NCBI RefSeq assembly: GCF_006715635.1
Contig: NZ_VFNP01000002.1
Coordinates: 186,001 to 250,000, forward strand
Reading direction: 5' to 3'
Source: Streptomyces sp. SLBN-118
GTDB taxonomy: Bacteria; Actinomycetota; Actinomycetes; Streptomycetales; Streptomycetaceae
Length of the DNA stretch: 64,000 bases
The position numbers and the translations under genes were made by a program. The notes below the pieces were generated by a model that made no database searches, was not told the DNA's origin, and saw nothing but the letters and a program-made list of their open reading frames with translations. Positions 1 through 7,972 of this stretch are shown here, piece after piece (position 1 is the stretch's first letter; every line of letters starts with the position of its first letter).

Positions 1-667
1 TGTCCCCGTCCGCTCCGCAGACCGTCTCGTCCGGTCGTACGAGGGCGGCCGACTTCTCCAGCCGCGCCGCGTTGAGATCGGCCAGGATCACGCGTCCCGC
101 GCCCCGGGCGCGGGCGAGGCGTACGTGCAGACAGCCGATCGGTCCGGCCCCCATGACGACCACCTCGTCGCCGCTGCCGACCCCGGCGAGTTCCTGGCCG
201 TTGAGGACGCAGGCGAGGGGTTCGGCGACGGATGCCTCGGCGAAACTCACGCCGCTGGGGATCCGGTTGAGGCCGTCCACCTTGAGCACGGCGTGCGGGA
301 CGATGAGGTATTCGGCGAATCCCCCGTCGTACTGGTAGCCGACGGAGGTCTGGTTCGGGCAGATGGTCATGCGGCCGTGGCGGCAGTCGCGGCAGTCGCC
401 GCACGGTACGGCGGCGATCACCTGCACCCGGTCGCCCACGGCCCAGCCGTCGACCTCGGCGCCGACTTCGGTGATCTCGCCGGCGATCTCATGCCCCATC
501 ACACGCGGCGGGGACAGGTGCTGGTGGCCGTGGTTGAAAATCTTCACATCGGTGCCGCAGGTCGAGCAGTTCCGGACCCGGATCTTGACCTCGTGTCGCT
601 GCGGTGAGGGCTCCGGTACGTCCTCCAGGCGCAGGTCGCCGGGGGCGTAGAAGCGTGCCACTCTCAT
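1..667 (-). CDS. Zinc-dependent polyol/alcohol dehydrogenase (3' end outside window)
   Basis: Medium-chain dehydrogenase that should oxidise a sugar alcohol or its phosphate with NAD(P). The first ~222 residues are visible and the gene runs off the left edge. Seen: catalytic-zinc Cys in NCSTCGTD (Cys34/Cys37), the GHE motif at residues 58-60, a structural-zinc cluster CGDCRDCRHGRMTIC around residues 94-108, and the Rossmann motif VVMGAGPIG near residue 182. The ATG overlaps the stop of the upstream EIIA gene (ATGA), so it is the last visible gene of a translationally coupled PTS operon. Sorbitol-dehydrogenase-like enzymes oxidise C2 of a polyol. From context I infer the substrate is the phosphorylated or free hexitol handled by this PTS. 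Family call is firm, substrate is not. Confidence 0.88.
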   Translation of the reverse strand, partial: MRVARFYAPGDLRLEDVPEPSPQRHEVKIRVRNCSTCGTDVKIFNHGHQHLSPPRVMGHEIAGEITEVGAEVDGWAVGDRVQVIAAVPCGDCRDCRHGRMTICPNQTSVGYQYDGGFAEYLIVPHAVLKVDGLNRIPSGVSFAEASVAEPLACVLNGQELAGVGSGDEVVVMGAGPIGCLHVRLARARGAGRVILADLNAARLEKSAALVRPDETVCGADGD

Positions 668-1119
668 TCTTGGATGTCCTTACTGATCGACTGGAGCAGG
701 TGGTGGATCTCGTTCGGGTCGGAGGAGGAGCGCAGTTTCTCGGCCTGGTCGGGCTCCAGCAGGATCTGGGCGAGTGAGGACAGCACCGCGACGTGTTCGT
801 CGCCCTTCGCTGCGATGGCCACGCAGGTGGTCACGCGCTCGCCGTCCCAACTCACGCCGATAGGAAACTGGAGGACGGCGAGGGTCGTGCGGCGGACCAG
901 TGCTCGGCTGGCGTCGGTTCCGTGGGGGATCGCCACGCCTTCACCGACGTAGGTGCTGATGGACTGCTCGCGTTCGAGCATCGTTCTTGCGTATCCCTCC
1001 TCGACGGCGCCGAGTTCCTCGAGCACCGCGCCGCACTGGCGCACGGCGTCCCACCGGTTGTCGGCGCTCAGGCCCAGGCGGATTCCCTCGCGGGGCAGCA
1101 CGTCAGGCATGGACCTCAC
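664..1119 (-). CDS. mtlF: PTS mannitol-type EIIA component
   Basis: Cytoplasmic phosphocarrier that accepts phosphate from HPr on a histidine and passes it to the EIIB domain of the neighbouring transporter. The 151-residue length fits a stand-alone EIIA of the mannitol/fructose class. The phospho-acceptor is His66 in GVAIPHGTD. The GTG start lies inside the 3' end of the EIICB gene (17-bp overlap); an in-frame ATG nine bases later is an alternative. Its stop overlaps the ATG of the dehydrogenase. Linkage to a mannitol-type EIICB makes MtlF the best name, although the sugar specificity of EIIA proteins is set by the partner. Confidence 0.9.
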   Translation of the reverse strand: MRSMPDVLPREGIRLGLSADNRWDAVRQCGAVLEELGAVEEGYARTMLEREQSISTYVGEGVAIPHGTDASRALVRRTTLAVLQFPIGVSWDGERVTTCVAIAAKGDEHVAVLSSLAQILLEPDQAEKLRSSSDPNEIHHLLQSISKDIQE

Positions 1120-2500
1120 CGCCGTCCCGGATGGCGGCTTCGAGTTGGTCGAAGGCCGGGTCGTTGAGGAAGGACTGGAAGGGGATGATCACCGCTTCCG
1201 GTACCACCGCGCGGGCGCGGTCGGCGAGGTCGGCGTGCGTCACCACGACCTGGGTGCTCTCGGGAATGTCGTTGACCGCCTTGTGCGTGACCTTCACGCC
1301 ATAGGGCTTGAGACGTCTGGTCAGTTGGCTGGCCAGCATCACGCTGCTGCCCATGCCCGCGTCGCAGGCGACCACCACGGAGGTGATGGCCGTGACCGGG
1401 ACGGACCGCATCGCGGTCGCTTCCTCCTCGACCTCGTCGGCCTCGGGCTCCGGAGTGCGCCCAATACGCAGCAGGGCGGCCGCAGAGGCGAAGGACACGC
1501 CCGTGGCGACCACGATCGAGGCCAGCACAGGGAAGTAGCCTCCCTTGGGGGTGACCGCGAGGTAGGCGAAGATGCTGCCCGGTGACGGCGTGGCGACGAG
1601 ACCGGCGCCGGTGATCATGGCGGTCGCCACGCCGGCCATGCCGCCGGCGATCGCGGCGAGGATGAGGCGCGGCTTCATCAGCACGTAGGGGAAGTAGATC
1701 TCGTGGATGCCGCCCAGGAACTGGACGATGATCGCGCCGGGCACGGTGGGACGCAGCCGCCTGGGGCCGAAGAACCAGTAGGCGAGCAGGATGCCCAGGC
1801 CGGGGCCGGGGTTGCTCTCGATCATGAACAGGATCGACTTGCCGTGCTCGGTGGCCTGCTGCACGCCCAGCGGGGAGAGCACTCCGTGGTTGATCGCGTT
1901 GTTGAGGAACAGGACCTTGGCGGGTTCGACGATGATTGACACCAGCGGCAGCAGCCCGGCGTCGACAAGGAAGTCGACGCCGTTGCCCGCGGCCTTGGTG
2001 AGTGCGGACACGACCGGCCCGATGCCGAGCAGTCCGGCCAGGGCCATGGCGCCGCCCAGGATGCCGGCGGTGAAGTTGTCCACCAGCATCTCGAGGCCGG
2101 GGCGGGTGTGGCGGGCGGAGACGCCGTCGACGAGCTTGAGCAGGTAAGCCGTGAGCGGGCCGATGATCATCGCGCCCAGGAACATCGGGACGTCGGAGCC
2201 GACCGCCACGCCGACGGTGGCGATCGCGCCGACCACCGCCCCTCGCTGGCCGTGTACCAGGCGTCCGCCGGTGTAGCCGATCAGTACCGGCAGCAGCATG
2301 GTGATCATCGGCCCGACCAGCTTGGCCAGCGTCTCGTTGGGCAGCCAGCCGGTGGGGATGAACATCGCGGTTATCAGGCCCCAGGCGATGAAGGCCGCGA
2401 TGTTCGGCATCACCATGCCGGCGAGGTGACCGCCGAGACGTTGCACCCTGGCCCTCAACCCATGGCCTTCCAGGTGCTTGAGCCGGGTCAGGTCTGTCAT
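1103..2500 (-). CDS. mtlA: PTS mannitol-type EIICB transporter
   Basis: Integral membrane permease that imports and phosphorylates a hexitol, classically mannitol to mannitol-1-phosphate. It has 465 residues: an N-terminal EIIC domain (about residues 20-350) with many hydrophobic helices and the conserved GGIHEIYFPYV loop, then a cytoplasmic EIIB domain with phospho-acceptor Cys379 in VVACDAGMGSS. The fused EIIA domain of E. coli MtlA is absent and supplied by the next gene. An acidic linker (about residues 355-368) joins the domains. Its ATG overlaps the kinase stop (ATGA). The membrane signature is strongly mannitol-like, but related pentitols or hexitols remain possible. Confidence 0.92.
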   Translation of the reverse strand: MTDLTRLKHLEGHGLRARVQRLGGHLAGMVMPNIAAFIAWGLITAMFIPTGWLPNETLAKLVGPMITMLLPVLIGYTGGRLVHGQRGAVVGAIATVGVAVGSDVPMFLGAMIIGPLTAYLLKLVDGVSARHTRPGLEMLVDNFTAGILGGAMALAGLLGIGPVVSALTKAAGNGVDFLVDAGLLPLVSIIVEPAKVLFLNNAINHGVLSPLGVQQATEHGKSILFMIESNPGPGLGILLAYWFFGPRRLRPTVPGAIIVQFLGGIHEIYFPYVLMKPRLILAAIAGGMAGVATAMITGAGLVATPSPGSIFAYLAVTPKGGYFPVLASIVVATGVSFASAAALLRIGRTPEPEADEVEEEATAMRSVPVTAITSVVVACDAGMGSSVMLASQLTRRLKPYGVKVTHKAVNDIPESTQVVVTHADLADRARAVVPEAVIIPFQSFLNDPAFDQLEAAIRDGGEVHA

Positions 2501-3558
2501 GGCTCTCTCCGATCCGAATCGGTACAGGGATGTTGAATGTCCGGGCCCGTACCGGCGCAGTTGCGCCCGCTCGGTTCCCGTTCCCCGACCTGATGGCCGG
2601 CCATGGGCCGGCCGGTCCGGCCGCCGAGCGGCCGGTTCAGCGGAATGTCCGCCGTGATGGTGACTCCGGCCGGATCCAGATCGGCCGGTGTCGGCATTAC
2701 GCTGCCCGGCAGCTTCACCGCGGCGGCACCGTGTGCCACCGCCGCTGCCAGGGCCTTCGGTCCGGCGCCGCCTGCGCCGAGGAAGCCTGCGAGCGAGGCA
2801 TCACCCGCTCCTACATCACTGCGGACGGCGGCCACGGGAGCGCTGCCGTACCAGCTGCCCTCCCCCGCGATCAGCAGCATCCCGTCCGCGCCGAGGCTGG
2901 CCAGCACCTGCTGGGCACCGCGCTCACGCAGCTCGCCCGCCGCGTCGACCGCGTCGCCGACCGTGGCCAGTTCCCGGCCGACCGCCTCGGCGAGTTCCTC
3001 CCGGTTGGGCTTGACCACGTCGGGACGGGCTGTGAGCGCCGCCAGCAGCGCGGGACCGGAGGTGTCCAGCGCCATGCGGGCGCCGCCGTCATGCACTTGT
3101 GCGACCAGATCGGCGTACCACCCGGGCGCGAGTCCGCGCGGCAGACTGCCGCAGCAGGCCAGCCAGTCGGTCTCGGGCCCGGTGAAGCCCCGTGCGGTGG
3201 CCAGCAGTGCGGCCGACTCTTCGGCGGTCAGTTCCGGGCCCGGCGCGTTGATCTTGGTCAGCGCGCCGCTCGCCTCCACCACGCTGATGTTGATCCGGGT
3301 CTCGCCGCGCAGCCGCACGGTCGCCACCTCGATGCCCTGGCGCCTGAGCAGCTCGGACAGCAGCATTCCGGAGAACCCGCCGAGCGGCAGCACGGCTGTG
3401 GTCGGGTGCCCTGCGGCGTTCAGTGCTCGCGAAACGTTGACGCCCTTGCCCCCGGGGTCCACCCGGTCGACTGCCGCACGGTTGATCTCGCCCCGGAACA
3501 GCCTCTCCAGTTCGAAACTGCGGTCCAGGCTCGGGTTCGGAGTGATGGTGACGATCAT
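2497..3558 (-). CDS. fruK: PfkB-family 1-phosphofructokinase-like kinase
   Basis: Ribokinase-superfamily kinase of the 1-phosphofructokinase/tagatose-6-phosphate kinase class, expected to make a ketose 1,6-bisphosphate. Seen: N-terminal TITPNPSLDR, the sugar-binding signature DPGGKGVNVSRAL (about residues 34-46), and the catalytic/ATP motif VGAGDASLAGF near residue 248. At 353 residues it is longer than typical FruK (~310); about 50 extra polar C-terminal residues follow the normal end. It overlaps the DeoR gene (ATGA) and the EIICB gene (ATGA). A fructose-1-phosphate kinase in a mannitol-type PTS operon is unusual and suggests the ketose-1-phosphate is the intermediate. Substrate is inferred. 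Confidence 0.85.
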   Translation of the reverse strand: MIVTITPNPSLDRSFELERLFRGEINRAAVDRVDPGGKGVNVSRALNAAGHPTTAVLPLGGFSGMLLSELLRRQGIEVATVRLRGETRINISVVEASGALTKINAPGPELTAEESAALLATARGFTGPETDWLACCGSLPRGLAPGWYADLVAQVHDGGARMALDTSGPALLAALTARPDVVKPNREELAEAVGRELATVGDAVDAAGELRERGAQQVLASLGADGMLLIAGEGSWYGSAPVAAVRSDVGAGDASLAGFLGAGGAGPKALAAAVAHGAAAVKLPGSVMPTPADLDPAGVTITADIPLNRPLGGRTGRPMAGHQVGEREPSGRNCAGTGPDIQHPCTDSDRREP

Positions 3559-4316
3559 GCCCGGATCACCTCCGGTCCCAGGGCGGCGATCTCGGCGGCC
3601 TGCTCATCGGTCAGGCCGCTGTCGGTGACCAGCACGTCCACCTGAGCCCAGGTGGCGAACCGGGCGAAGTACCGGGCGCCGTACTTGGAGGAGTCGGCGA
3701 TCAGGACCACCTGGCGGGCGCTTGCCACCATGGCGCGCTTCACCGCGGCCTCGGCGAGGTCCGGGGTGCTCAGTCCGGCCTCCGGCGAGAAGCCGTTGGT
3801 CGCGATCACGGCCATGTCGGCGTCCAGGTCCGCCAGGTCGCGCAGGGCCCAGGCGTCCACCGCCGCCTGGGTACGGTGCCGCAGCCGGCCGCCGACCAGA
3901 TGGAGGTTCAGCTGGGGGTGTTCGGCGAGCCGGGCGGCCACCGGGAGCGCGTTGGTGACCACGGTGAGCGTGCTGTCCAGCGGCAGCTGCGCGGCCAGCC
4001 GGGAAACGGTGGTGCCGGCGTCCAGTAGCAGGCTGCCCTCCTCGGGCAGCAGCGCAAGGGCGGCCTTGGCGATCCGGTCCTTGTCCGCGGCGGCCGTGGA
4101 GTCCCGCTCGGCGAGCCCTGGCTCCAGGCGCAGACCACCGCCGGGCAGTGCCCCGCCGTGCACCCGGCGCAGCAGCCCGGCCCGGTCCAGGGCGCTCAGG
4201 TCGCGCCGGATGGTCTCCTGCGTGACGCCGAACTCCTCCGCCAGCGAGGGCACATCGACCCTGCCGCGCTCCTGGGCCAGCTCAAGGATCCGCTGCTGAC
4301 GCTCGGGTGCGTACAT
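3555..4316 (-). CDS. DeoR-family transcriptional regulator of the PTS locus
   Basis: Sugar-phosphate-responsive repressor. Residues 1-60 form the DeoR winged helix-turn-helix (ERQQRILELAQERGRVDVPSL, then TQETIRRDLSALDRAGLLRRVHGG). Residues 75-250 form the DeoRC sensor with its usual GTT (LLLDAGTTVSRLA), VTNA and VGG motifs. At 253 residues it is full length. It is the first gene of the minus-strand operon and its stop overlaps the kinase start. It diverges from HPr/Enzyme I across 271 bases that hold promoter-like sequences on both strands. It probably controls both directions, responding to a sugar phosphate such as fructose-1-phosphate; the ligand is inferred. Confidence 0.92.
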   Translation of the reverse strand: MYAPERQQRILELAQERGRVDVPSLAEEFGVTQETIRRDLSALDRAGLLRRVHGGALPGGGLRLEPGLAERDSTAAADKDRIAKAALALLPEEGSLLLDAGTTVSRLAAQLPLDSTLTVVTNALPVAARLAEHPQLNLHLVGGRLRHRTQAAVDAWALRDLADLDADMAVIATNGFSPEAGLSTPDLAEAAVKRAMVASARQVVLIADSSKYGARYFARFATWAQVDVLVTDSGLTDEQAAEIAALGPEVIRA

Positions 4317-4363
4317 GTGGGATCAGGTCCGTTTCATGTGGGGTAATGCCTGTCTAGGACGGG

Positions 4364-4391
4364 ACCCTACTCGCATTCGCCGCAAAGACAA
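4364..4391 (-). promoter_or_regulatory. Candidate promoter of the deoR-kinase-EII operon
   Basis: On the minus strand TTGTCT (4391-4386) and TAGGGT (4369-4364) are 16 bases apart, upstream of the DeoR start with a short leader. This resembles a housekeeping-sigma promoter but is a consensus match by eye only. Confidence 0.35.
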
Positions 4392-4426
4392 GGGGTCCGA
4401 GTAAGTTGATTCTTTTTCCGAGTGTG

Positions 4427-4456
4427 TTGACATCGGTCGACTCTTGGTCGTAGAAC
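4427..4456 (+). promoter_or_regulatory. Candidate promoter of HPr-Enzyme I
   Basis: A consensus -35 box TTGACA and a TAGAAC -10-like box are 18 bases apart. The leader to the HPr ATG is about 130 bases. The region just upstream (about 4390-4426) is locally AT-rich and could hold DeoR sites shared with the divergent promoter. Confidence 0.5.
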
Positions 4457-4587
4457 CGTCGAAACCACTCGATGCGGGTGGCAAACACAGACGTCCGGAC
4501 GCGTTCTTCCCCCGACCGCGGGTCCGGGCCCCGGGGGCAGCCCGGCCGCCTCGGGCTGCCCCCGACCACCCCTGCAAAGGAATCGCG

Positions 4588-4854
4588 ATGCCAAAGATTC
4601 TGGTCACCGTCGGCGCGCGGAGCGGACTGCACGCCCGCCCGGCCTCCCTGTTCGTCCAGGCCGCCGCCCGCCAGCCCGTCAAGGTCACCGTAGGTCGCCC
4701 CGGCCGGCCCCCGGTGGACGCCAAGAGCCTGCTGTCCGTGCTGTCACTGGCAGCCGAACACGGCCACACCCTCCAACTCGCCGCCGAGGGCGAGCAGGCG
4801 CAGGCGGCCCTGGACGAACTCGCCCAGCTGCTGTCACAGGACCTTGACGCATGA
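4588..4854 (+). CDS. ptsH: PTS phosphocarrier protein HPr
   Basis: Small cytoplasmic protein that relays phosphate from Enzyme I to EIIA. It has 88 residues, the normal size, with phospho-acceptor His15 in GLHARPAS. The helix-2 region reads DAKSLLSVLSL: a serine sits in the Ser46 region, but there is no evidence of an HPr kinase. The ATG at 4588 is chosen because it starts the domain and follows an AAAGGAAT-type ribosome binding site; earlier in-frame codons would only add a basic leader. Its stop overlaps the Enzyme I ATG (ATGA). A dedicated HPr and Enzyme I beside one EII set suggest a self-contained PTS, perhaps beside the general one. Confidence 0.93.
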   Translation: MPKILVTVGARSGLHARPASLFVQAAARQPVKVTVGRPGRPPVDAKSLLSVLSLAAEHGHTLQLAAEGEQAQAALDELAQLLSQDLDA

Positions 4855-6500
4855 GCCAGGTCCTCCCAGGCATCGGTGTCGGCATGGGCAGCGCCTCGGG
4901 CCCCGTGGCACGTATGGCACCACCGCCACAGCTGCCCGCACCCCGCCCCGTCACCGACCCCGAAGCCGACACCGCCGCCCTGCGCCGGGCTCTGGCCGCG
5001 CTGGTCGCAGACCTCGAAAACCGGGCCACGAGGGCACCCGAAGGGCCCGCAGCCGACGTGCTGTTCGCACAGGCGCAGATGGCGTCCGACCCGACGCTGG
5101 CCGAGCAGGCGGGCGAAGCGGTCCACCGGGGCGCCGACCCCGTCCACGCGCTGAGCGCCACCTTCGACGGCTTCCGCGCCCGGCTCCTGGCCGCCGGAGG
5201 CTACTTCGCCGAACGCGCCACGGACCTGGACGACCTGCGCGACCGCGCCGTCTGTCACCTGCTCCAACTCCCGATGCCAGGACTGCCCGACCCCGGCCAC
5301 CCCCACGTTGTGGTGGCCGACGACCTCGCCCCGGCCGACACCGCCTTCCTCGACCCCGCACGCGTACTGGCCCTGGTCACCGTGCGCGGCGGCCCCACCA
5401 GCCACACCGCGATCCTGGCCAAGGCACTCGGCCTTCCCGCCGTCGTCGGCTGCCCCTCGGCGGCCGACCTCAAGGACGGCCAGAAGGTGCTCGTTCACGA
5501 CGGCACCGTGGAAGTCGACCCGTCACCGGAAGCCGTCTTTGAGGCGGCCAGGCGGGAAGAGCGACGCCGCGGCCGGGCGGCGGCCGCTCACGGTCCGGGC
5601 CGTACCGCGGACGGCCACCCCGTCGCACTGCTGGTCAACCTCGGCGCAGCGCACGAACTTCCGCGCGCCGCCGCCGCCGACGCCGAGGGCGTGGGACTGT
5701 TCCGCACCGAGTTCCTGTACCTGGACCGGACCGAGCCGCCCACCCGGGACGAGCAGACGGTCGCGTACCGCGGGGTCTTCAACGCCTTCAGCGGCCGCCG
5801 GGTGGTCGTACGAACTCTCGACGCGGGCGCGGACAAGCCGCTCCCCTTTGTCACCGCCCCGGACGAGGAGAACCCGGCCCTCGGCGTCCGCGGCCTGCGC
5901 ACCGCCGTCCGGGACCCGGGGCTGCTCGACACCCAGCTGGCCGCCGTCGCCGAGGCCGCCCGCGGCAGCAAAGCCGATGTCTGGGTCATGGCGCCCATGG
6001 TTTCCCTGCCCGACGAGGCAGCGGAGTTCGCCGCCAGGGTGCGCTCCTACGGACTGCCGGTGGCCGGCGCCATGGTCGAGGTCCCCGCAGCCGCACTGCG
6101 CGCCGACCAACTGGCGCAGGTCTGTGACTTCTTCAGCATCGGCACCAACGACCTCGCCCAGTACACCTTCGCCGCCGACCGTACCCTCGGCGCCCTCGCC
6201 GAACTCCTCGACCCCTGGCAACCCGCTCTGCTCGACCTGGTTGCCACCACGGCCCGCGCCGCCTCCGCCTTCGACAGGCCGGTCGGCGTCTGCGGCGAGG
6301 CGGCATCCGACCCGGGGCTCGCCCTGGTGCTCGCGGGGCTCGGCGTGGGCAGCCTCTCCATGGCCCCAGCCTGCCTGCCCGAGGTCCGCGCCACCCTCGC
6401 AGCGCACTCCTATGCCCAATGCCAGGACATGGCCAACGCGGCCCGCCGCGCGCCCGACGCGGCGACAGCACGCGCGGAGGTCCGCCGCCGGATGATCTGA
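4851..6500 (+). CDS. ptsI: PTS Enzyme I (phosphoenolpyruvate-protein phosphotransferase)
   Basis: Starts the PTS by taking phosphate from phosphoenolpyruvate onto histidine and passing it to HPr. It has 549 residues, close to the family norm. The N-terminal HPr-binding/phosphohistidine part carries active His185 in GGPTSHTAILAKALG. The C-terminal TIM-barrel PEP-binding domain shows GLFRTEFLYLDR, RTLDAGADKPLPF, the metal-binding FFSIGTNDLAQYTFAADR and the catalytic-Cys region VGVCGEAASD. It overlaps HPr by four bases and ends 18 bases before a strong hairpin terminator. All catalytic motifs are present. Confidence 0.95.
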   Translation: MSQVLPGIGVGMGSASGPVARMAPPPQLPAPRPVTDPEADTAALRRALAALVADLENRATRAPEGPAADVLFAQAQMASDPTLAEQAGEAVHRGADPVHALSATFDGFRARLLAAGGYFAERATDLDDLRDRAVCHLLQLPMPGLPDPGHPHVVVADDLAPADTAFLDPARVLALVTVRGGPTSHTAILAKALGLPAVVGCPSAADLKDGQKVLVHDGTVEVDPSPEAVFEAARREERRRGRAAAAHGPGRTADGHPVALLVNLGAAHELPRAAAADAEGVGLFRTEFLYLDRTEPPTRDEQTVAYRGVFNAFSGRRVVVRTLDAGADKPLPFVTAPDEENPALGVRGLRTAVRDPGLLDTQLAAVAEAARGSKADVWVMAPMVSLPDEAAEFAARVRSYGLPVAGAMVEVPAAALRADQLAQVCDFFSIGTNDLAQYTFAADRTLGALAELLDPWQPALLDLVATTARAASAFDRPVGVCGEAASDPGLALVLAGLGVGSLSMAPACLPEVRATLAAHSYAQCQDMANAARRAPDAATARAEVRRRMI

Positions 6501-6518
6501 GCGGCCGGCATCCGCCAC

Positions 6519-6553
6519 GGCCCCGGGACCGCAACATCCACGGTCCCGGGGCC
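6519..6553 (+). terminator. Rho-independent-like hairpin after Enzyme I
   Basis: A perfect 13-bp inverted repeat (GGCCCCGGGACCG and its complement) encloses a 9-base loop just after the Enzyme I stop. There is no U tract, as usual for actinomycete terminators. Confidence 0.8.
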
Positions 6554-6592
6554 CTCCCAACCCGGACCCCTCATCATCCACCGAAAGGACAG

Positions 6593-6722
6593 TGACCCGC
6601 AGGTCACGGGCCACAACGGCAGGCCCGTCCCCCAGGGAGAACCGCTCGGCCGCCTCCAACTTGCAACCGCTCACGAAACGCCCGGCGTTCGTCGGTCAGC
6701 CCCCGCCCGGCGCGTACCTCAC
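6593..6722 (-). pseudogene. IS630-family transposase N-terminal remnant
   Basis: Minus-strand reading in shifted frames gives VRYAPGGG, LTDERRAFRERLQ, then LEAAERFSLGDGPAVVARD and LRVTV. This matches the start of the intact IS630 transposase at 43651-44712 (MRYPQGGG, LTAERQEFREELRLQAAERF, SAVIAKDLRVSV). The reading frame is broken twice and the sequence stops just before the helix-turn-helix tryptophan. It is a decayed 5' scrap of an IS630 element lying between the PTS locus and the next gene. Confidence 0.65.
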
Positions 6723-6818
6723 GAGCGCGATCAGGATCTCGGGTGGGCAGAGGCTGCGCAGGTAGCGGCAGAACTCTCGGGGCGCATGGGATCGCAAGGC
6801 GAGGCCAAAGGCTCGGCG

Positions 6819-7250
6819 TCAAGGCCGGCGACGACACCTCGGGCCGGGTGGATCGGAAGGCGCCTGGCTGGCAGTCAGTGGCCGTGCGGCGTCCGACGTC
6901 CGACGTCCAGCGTTGTCCCAGTCAGGCGCCAGGGCGGTCCCGCTTGAGCATCCTGGGCCCCGTCGGGCGGTGCGAACAAGCAGCCCCAGCAGGAACGCCT
7001 GGAAGGCGTACGTGAACAGGAGGATGCCCCACATCATCGCGTCCGTCTCGGCCCAGGCGCCGAGGGAGTCGACGACAGCGAGAACGGCAGCGCCTGTCGG
7101 TAGGGCAAGGAACAGGGCGAACAGTCCGGCGACCTGGCTGCCGTCCTCTCCAGCGCCGACCAGGAGGAGAAAGCCGGCCAGGCCAAGGTAGGCGCCTGAA
7201 AGCCAGTTGCCGAAGGTCAGGGTCGCGATCGTTCGCAGTCCGGAACGCAC
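6819..7250 (-). CDS. Small membrane protein, SCO4225-like
   Basis: Predicted integral membrane protein of unknown function. Residues 8-95 hold three or four hydrophobic segments (LTFGNWLSGAYLGLAGFLLLV, then VAGLFALFLALPTGAAVLAVV and GILLFTYAFQAFLLGLLVR). The remaining ~45 residues are polar, proline- and arginine-rich and may be a read-through extension. A GTG start is chosen because AAGGAG lies four bases upstream. The N-terminal half resembles the short SCO4225-type Streptomyces membrane proteins from memory. No neighbour suggests a partner. Confidence 0.6.
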   Translation of the reverse strand: MRSGLRTIATLTFGNWLSGAYLGLAGFLLLVGAGEDGSQVAGLFALFLALPTGAAVLAVVDSLGAWAETDAMMWGILLFTYAFQAFLLGLLVRTARRGPGCSSGTALAPDWDNAGRRTSDAARPLTASQAPSDPPGPRCRRRP

Positions 7251-7577
7251 GTTGCTCCTTGATTGTTAACGGACACGCGCCCTTGCGTGGGCCGTCTCGC
7301 AGGTCGTACTGGCAGGCCCGCCGACCGGGCTGTGATCACCATCGTGGTGTCGGACACCCTGACGGCGTGAGAGTACGGATACTCAAGTGGCTCTGGAGTC
7401 AGTCGCTCTCCCCCCGCAGCGAAGAACTCGCCTGCTCGGCCCCTGGACCAATCGCCACAGCTATGACTCGTCCGGTCGATCACGTGTCCGCTTCGGGGCG
7501 GTCGTTGCGTTCGGTGGCGCGCCGCCGGCCTTCGGGGACAAGGGACACCTTCGCGCGACCAGGCCACGTCTCGTGGC

Positions 7578-7930
7578 TCACCAATCGCAGGTGTGGAACG
7601 CGCAGAGGCGGACCTCGACGATGTCTGGGAGTCGGTCGATCTCCTCCCTGAGCCCGTCCTTGCTCCGCTTGGTGCCGCGACCACGGACATGCCGCGCCGA
7701 GGGTAGCTGTCCGGCAGTGCCTCAGCCTGCGGGACGTCGAAGAACCGGAGATCTTTCGTAGCCATAACCGGCTTCTTCACGCTCTGGCCGTGCTCGTCCA
7801 CGCGGGTGTCAGTGCCCCGCCCGTCATCCCGCACGGATAGGGAACCGTCGGGATGGAGGACAATGACGCATCGTACTTGACCCCTGCTTGCCGCTTCGTC
7901 GGCGGCATAGGCAAGCACCTCACCAAGGCG
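7578..7930 (-). pseudogene. GyrB-like GHKL ATPase domain fragment
   Basis: About 85 residues match the N-terminal ATP-binding region of stand-alone GyrB/ParE-like proteins of actinomycetes: EVLAYAADEA, VIVLHPDGSLSVRDDGRGTDT (GHKL DxGxG motif), KKPVMATKDLRFFD and PRRGMSVVAA. There is no start before the domain and the expected following LSEWL-type residues are absent. After VVAA a different frame continues to a stop at 7578-7580 (KDGLREEIDRL, LCAFHTCDW). The rest of the topoisomerase is missing. It looks like a broken gene abutting the next, divergent gene. Confidence 0.6.
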
Positions 7931-7972
7931 GATATCAGTCCCAAGCCCGTTGCAAAGTCCTATCGTTGGCTG

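Noticed and set aside
7853..7972. Upstream start for the methyltransferase at 7853
   Set aside because: It would add 40 residues read antisense to the GyrB-like fragment and outside the methyltransferase fold.
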